A program made the position numbers and the translations under genes. From Emticicia sp. 21SJ11W-3 (GTDB lineage Bacteria > Bacteroidota > Bacteroidia > Cytophagales > Spirosomataceae): a DNA stretch of 64,000 nucleotides. The stretch's first letter is position 1. Each line of letters starts with the position of its first letter. The stretch spans positions 4,588,001 to 4,652,000 of the forward strand of contig NZ_CP092074.1 of the NCBI RefSeq assembly GCF_024138715.1. The letters are read 5' to 3'. The notes beneath the pieces are model-generated. The model was not told where the DNA came from. It saw only the letters and a program-made list of their open reading frames with translations, and searched no databases. Shown here in pieces: positions 62,211 to 64,000 of this stretch.

Positions 62211-63134
62211 TTAGTCTCTGATACTTACACTTTGAGCCGTCGGGAAATCTTTCGGAACAGCCTGTGTTACTTTACCCGTAGCCGCCCACTCGGTACCTCT
62301 CTGAAGGGTAGTAATAAATCCATTGCATTTCTGAGAATAGTTGCCATGCCCCAGAGTGGTATGAAATACCCTGCCTTTACCATAAGAGATGGTCATAAGC
62401 ATTGGTTCTATTCTGCCAGAGCCTCGTTTTTCTTTGTCGCTGTAGGCGGTTGCTAATACCTCCATGTTTTCAGCAGGGCCTCTCAATCTGTCATACAACT
62501 CGTCTTTTTCGTGCAGCCATGCTTCCGGTAAACCCTTGGTTATGGGGTGTTTTGTATTATGTACTTTTACCAGAAACTGGTGTTCTACTCCATGACTCCC
62601 CCCCAGGCCGGCACTTTTATCATGCACGAAGTTATGCTTTTCCTGGTCATAATACACATAAGGGCCAGATTTTTCGGTGCGATTACCCCAGCCGCCCAAG
62701 CCTATCATTTTATTGTAGGCGTCCCACTCCGGAAAAGCGTTGTCGGCAGCATGCACCACCACAAAGCCTCCACCATTACTTACAAACTTTTCAAAAGCTG
62801 CTTTGGTGGCATCAGACCAGGAATCACCGTTGTAATTAGACAATACTACCTGATACGCTGAAAAATCAGGCTTAAAGGTACTCATATCGCCTTTTTCGGG
62901 CGGAGTGGTTGCCACATCTACTTTAAAAAGCCCTGTTTCTTCCAGGTACCCCTTCATCATGCTGGTGGTCTGCGGCCAGTTTTTGTGGTTATTCTGTCCG
63001 TCAATAATCAAAACATTCACAGGCTGCTTTGCTTTCTTCTGTCCCCAAGCCTGGCCTGTTAGTATATTTGAGAAAACCGCCAGAATTACGAGGAATTTTC
63101 CGGCAAAACTTCGCTTGATTAATGCTGTTTTCAT
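62211..63134 (-). CDS. ThuA domain protein
   Basis: A 307-residue protein with a ThuA (trehalose-utilisation, class I amidotransferase-like) fold. A signal peptide runs to about GQAWGQ near residue 30. Typical phrases: VLIIDGQNNHKNWPQT near the start, FVVVHAADNAFPEWDAYNKMIGLGGWG, and the C-terminal GKGRVFHTTLGHG. Such proteins are found with sugar dehydrogenases and c-type cytochromes in this phylum. A start at 63161 would add nine residues before the signal; the ATG at 63134 is preferred. Confidence 0.9.
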   Translation of the reverse strand: MKTALIKRSFAGKFLVILAVFSNILTGQAWGQKKAKQPVNVLIIDGQNNHKNWPQTTSMMKGYLEETGLFKVDVATTPPEKGDMSTFKPDFSAYQVVLSNYNGDSWSDATKAAFEKFVSNGGGFVVVHAADNAFPEWDAYNKMIGLGGWGNRTEKSGPYVYYDQEKHNFVHDKSAGLGGSHGVEHQFLVKVHNTKHPITKGLPEAWLHEKDELYDRLRGPAENMEVLATAYSDKEKRGSGRIEPMLMTISYGKGRVFHTTLGHGNYSQKCNGFITTLQRGTEWAATGKVTQAVPKDFPTAQSVSIRD

Positions 63135-63164
63135 TATTTCAGATTTTATAGAATACCTCAAAAA

Positions 63165-64000
63165 CTATTTTCTGCTTTTACGGGTATAAACCTCATGATT
63201 TTCGTTTCCACCTGATTTCAGATAAGCAATCAGATCTTTCAGTTCATCTTCGTTCAAACTGTTTATCAGACCCGGAAGCATGACCGATACCGACGAATAC
63301 TTGCTTGAAACCACATCTTTTTTGGCTACTTTCATCAGTACGTCCGGCGCATAAGGATTCTGCGAAATGTAATAGAACGTTTTATCTTCATTAGCCAACC
63401 GGCCCACAACTGAATCACCGTTTTTAAGTATCAGCTGTGTTGCAGCATACTGGTCAGACACCGCCTTGCTTGGGTCTATGATAGCCTCAAGAATATCTTT
63501 GGTAGAGAAGCGGGTACCCAGCTGTGTTAAATCAGGGCCAACGTTACCGCCTTCGCCCTGAATACTATGGCAGCGGCTACAGGTAATGGCATTATACATA
63601 TCTTTACCCTGCTGGAAATTCCGCGCACCTGCGTCTTTATCTACCACTTCTACGGCGTTTTCAAGTTTCCAGTTTTTCCCCGGGCCTTTCGGATAATTCT
63701 GTATTACCAGGTCATTGCCCGATTTAGACAGCATGTCTGCCCCCGATAGTTTTTCATAATAAGCTACCTGTTGCTTCGGCACGTTCTCCAAAGCTAGTTT
63801 ACGCATTCTGTCTATGAAACCAATGTAGCTTACGCCACCCTTATAGTTAAGCGCATTGCGCAACCATTTAAAGTATTTTTCTCTCAGCGGTGGTGTCCAA
63901 CCTGTTTTGGCCGATGTAAGCACCGTGGCAATGTAGGTTTGTTGCACCGGAGGTGTTTTCTCTAACATTTTGGCAATATCAAGACCATACTGAGGGTTTC
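63165..64000 (-). CDS. Cytochrome c-domain protein, partial
   Basis: The C-terminal part of a larger protein; the reading frame is open to the right window edge. The visible about 278 residues start with helical HEAT-like sequence, then a heme c motif CSRCHS (CxxCH) with the usual GNVGPDLTQLG stretch and a DLIAYLKSGG end, as in the heme-binding domain of periplasmic sugar-oxidation complexes. It precedes ThuA and the isomerase gene on the same strand, with about 30-base gaps, so the three form one operon. The N-terminus lies beyond the window. Confidence 0.88.
   Translation of the reverse strand, partial: NPQYGLDIAKMLEKTPPVQQTYIATVLTSAKTGWTPPLREKYFKWLRNALNYKGGVSYIGFIDRMRKLALENVPKQQVAYYEKLSGADMLSKSGNDLVIQNYPKGPGKNWKLENAVEVVDKDAGARNFQQGKDMYNAITCSRCHSIQGEGGNVGPDLTQLGTRFSTKDILEAIIDPSKAVSDQYAATQLILKNGDSVVGRLANEDKTFYYISQNPYAPDVLMKVAKKDVVSSKYSSVSVMLPGLINSLNEDELKDLIAYLKSGGNENHEVYTRKSRK

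Overview
This window comes from a Bacteroidota chromosome, most likely of the order Cytophagales. The evidence is: promoter elements of the TAnnTTTG type in front of many genes, weak or absent Shine-Dalgarno sequences, a type IX secretion C-terminal sorting domain (34974-36038), DUF3078 and DUF2807 proteins, a GT3 (eukaryote-like) glycogen synthase, and the DUF4295 gene next to rpmG. I see no rRNA, tRNA, CRISPR array, integrase or insertion sequence. Most of the window is core chromosome with some accessory insertions. The two end genes (DMT transporter, cytochrome-containing protein) are cut by the window edges.

Layout. 1-8.4 kb: DMT transporter, TIGR01777 epimerase, HIT protein, beta-carbonic anhydrase, gpsA, an efflux adaptor plus TolC-like channel, and an unknown Cys-cluster protein. 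8.5-16 kb: gatB, TlpA-like lipoprotein, glycogen synthase, a second DMT transporter, two lipoproteins. 16-21.5 kb: atpG-atpA, then two beta-propeller sugar-oxidation type proteins. 21.6-31.6 kb: a metal-site-less M16 protein, then a partial division/cell-wall cluster transcribed leftwards (ftsW-murG-aminoacyltransferase-like gene-ftsQ-ftsA-ftsZ), mscL and a DUF3078 protein. 31.9-47 kb: fatty-acid genes (SCP2 protein plus acyl-CoA dehydrogenase; a second acyl-CoA dehydrogenase), uvrA, a MarR regulator, a branched-chain aminotransferase, a MFS transporter, HAD and VOC enzymes. 47-51 kb: VOC protein, fabI, and a semialdehyde dehydrogenase plus FAH-family pair that looks like the lower half of a non-phosphorylating pentose pathway. 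51.3-56.7 kb: dGTPase and histidine genes hisH, hisA, hisF, interrupted by a small-protein/HNH cassette and a GNAT gene. 56.8-64 kb: an unknown protein with a terpene-cyclase-like acidic motif, an MDR oxidoreductase, rpmG, DUF4295, thioesterase, ftsY, and a sugar-type module (isomerase, ThuA, cytochrome c).

The most notable signal is regulatory. A near-identical palindrome (TATGC-2-GCATA) occurs at four places: over the promoter of the MarR gene itself, over the presumed -33 region of the SCP2/acyl-CoA dehydrogenase operon, and twice flanking the promoter of the second acyl-CoA dehydrogenase. This points to an autoregulated MarR regulon controlling fatty-acid oxidation, read directly from sequence. 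Other points of interest are a GC-rich repeat inserted in frame inside uvrA, a one-base frameshift in the HNH gene with its lost C-terminus still readable in the next frame, a division cluster lacking murC, and bidirectional terminator hairpins that contain the stop codons of convergent genes.
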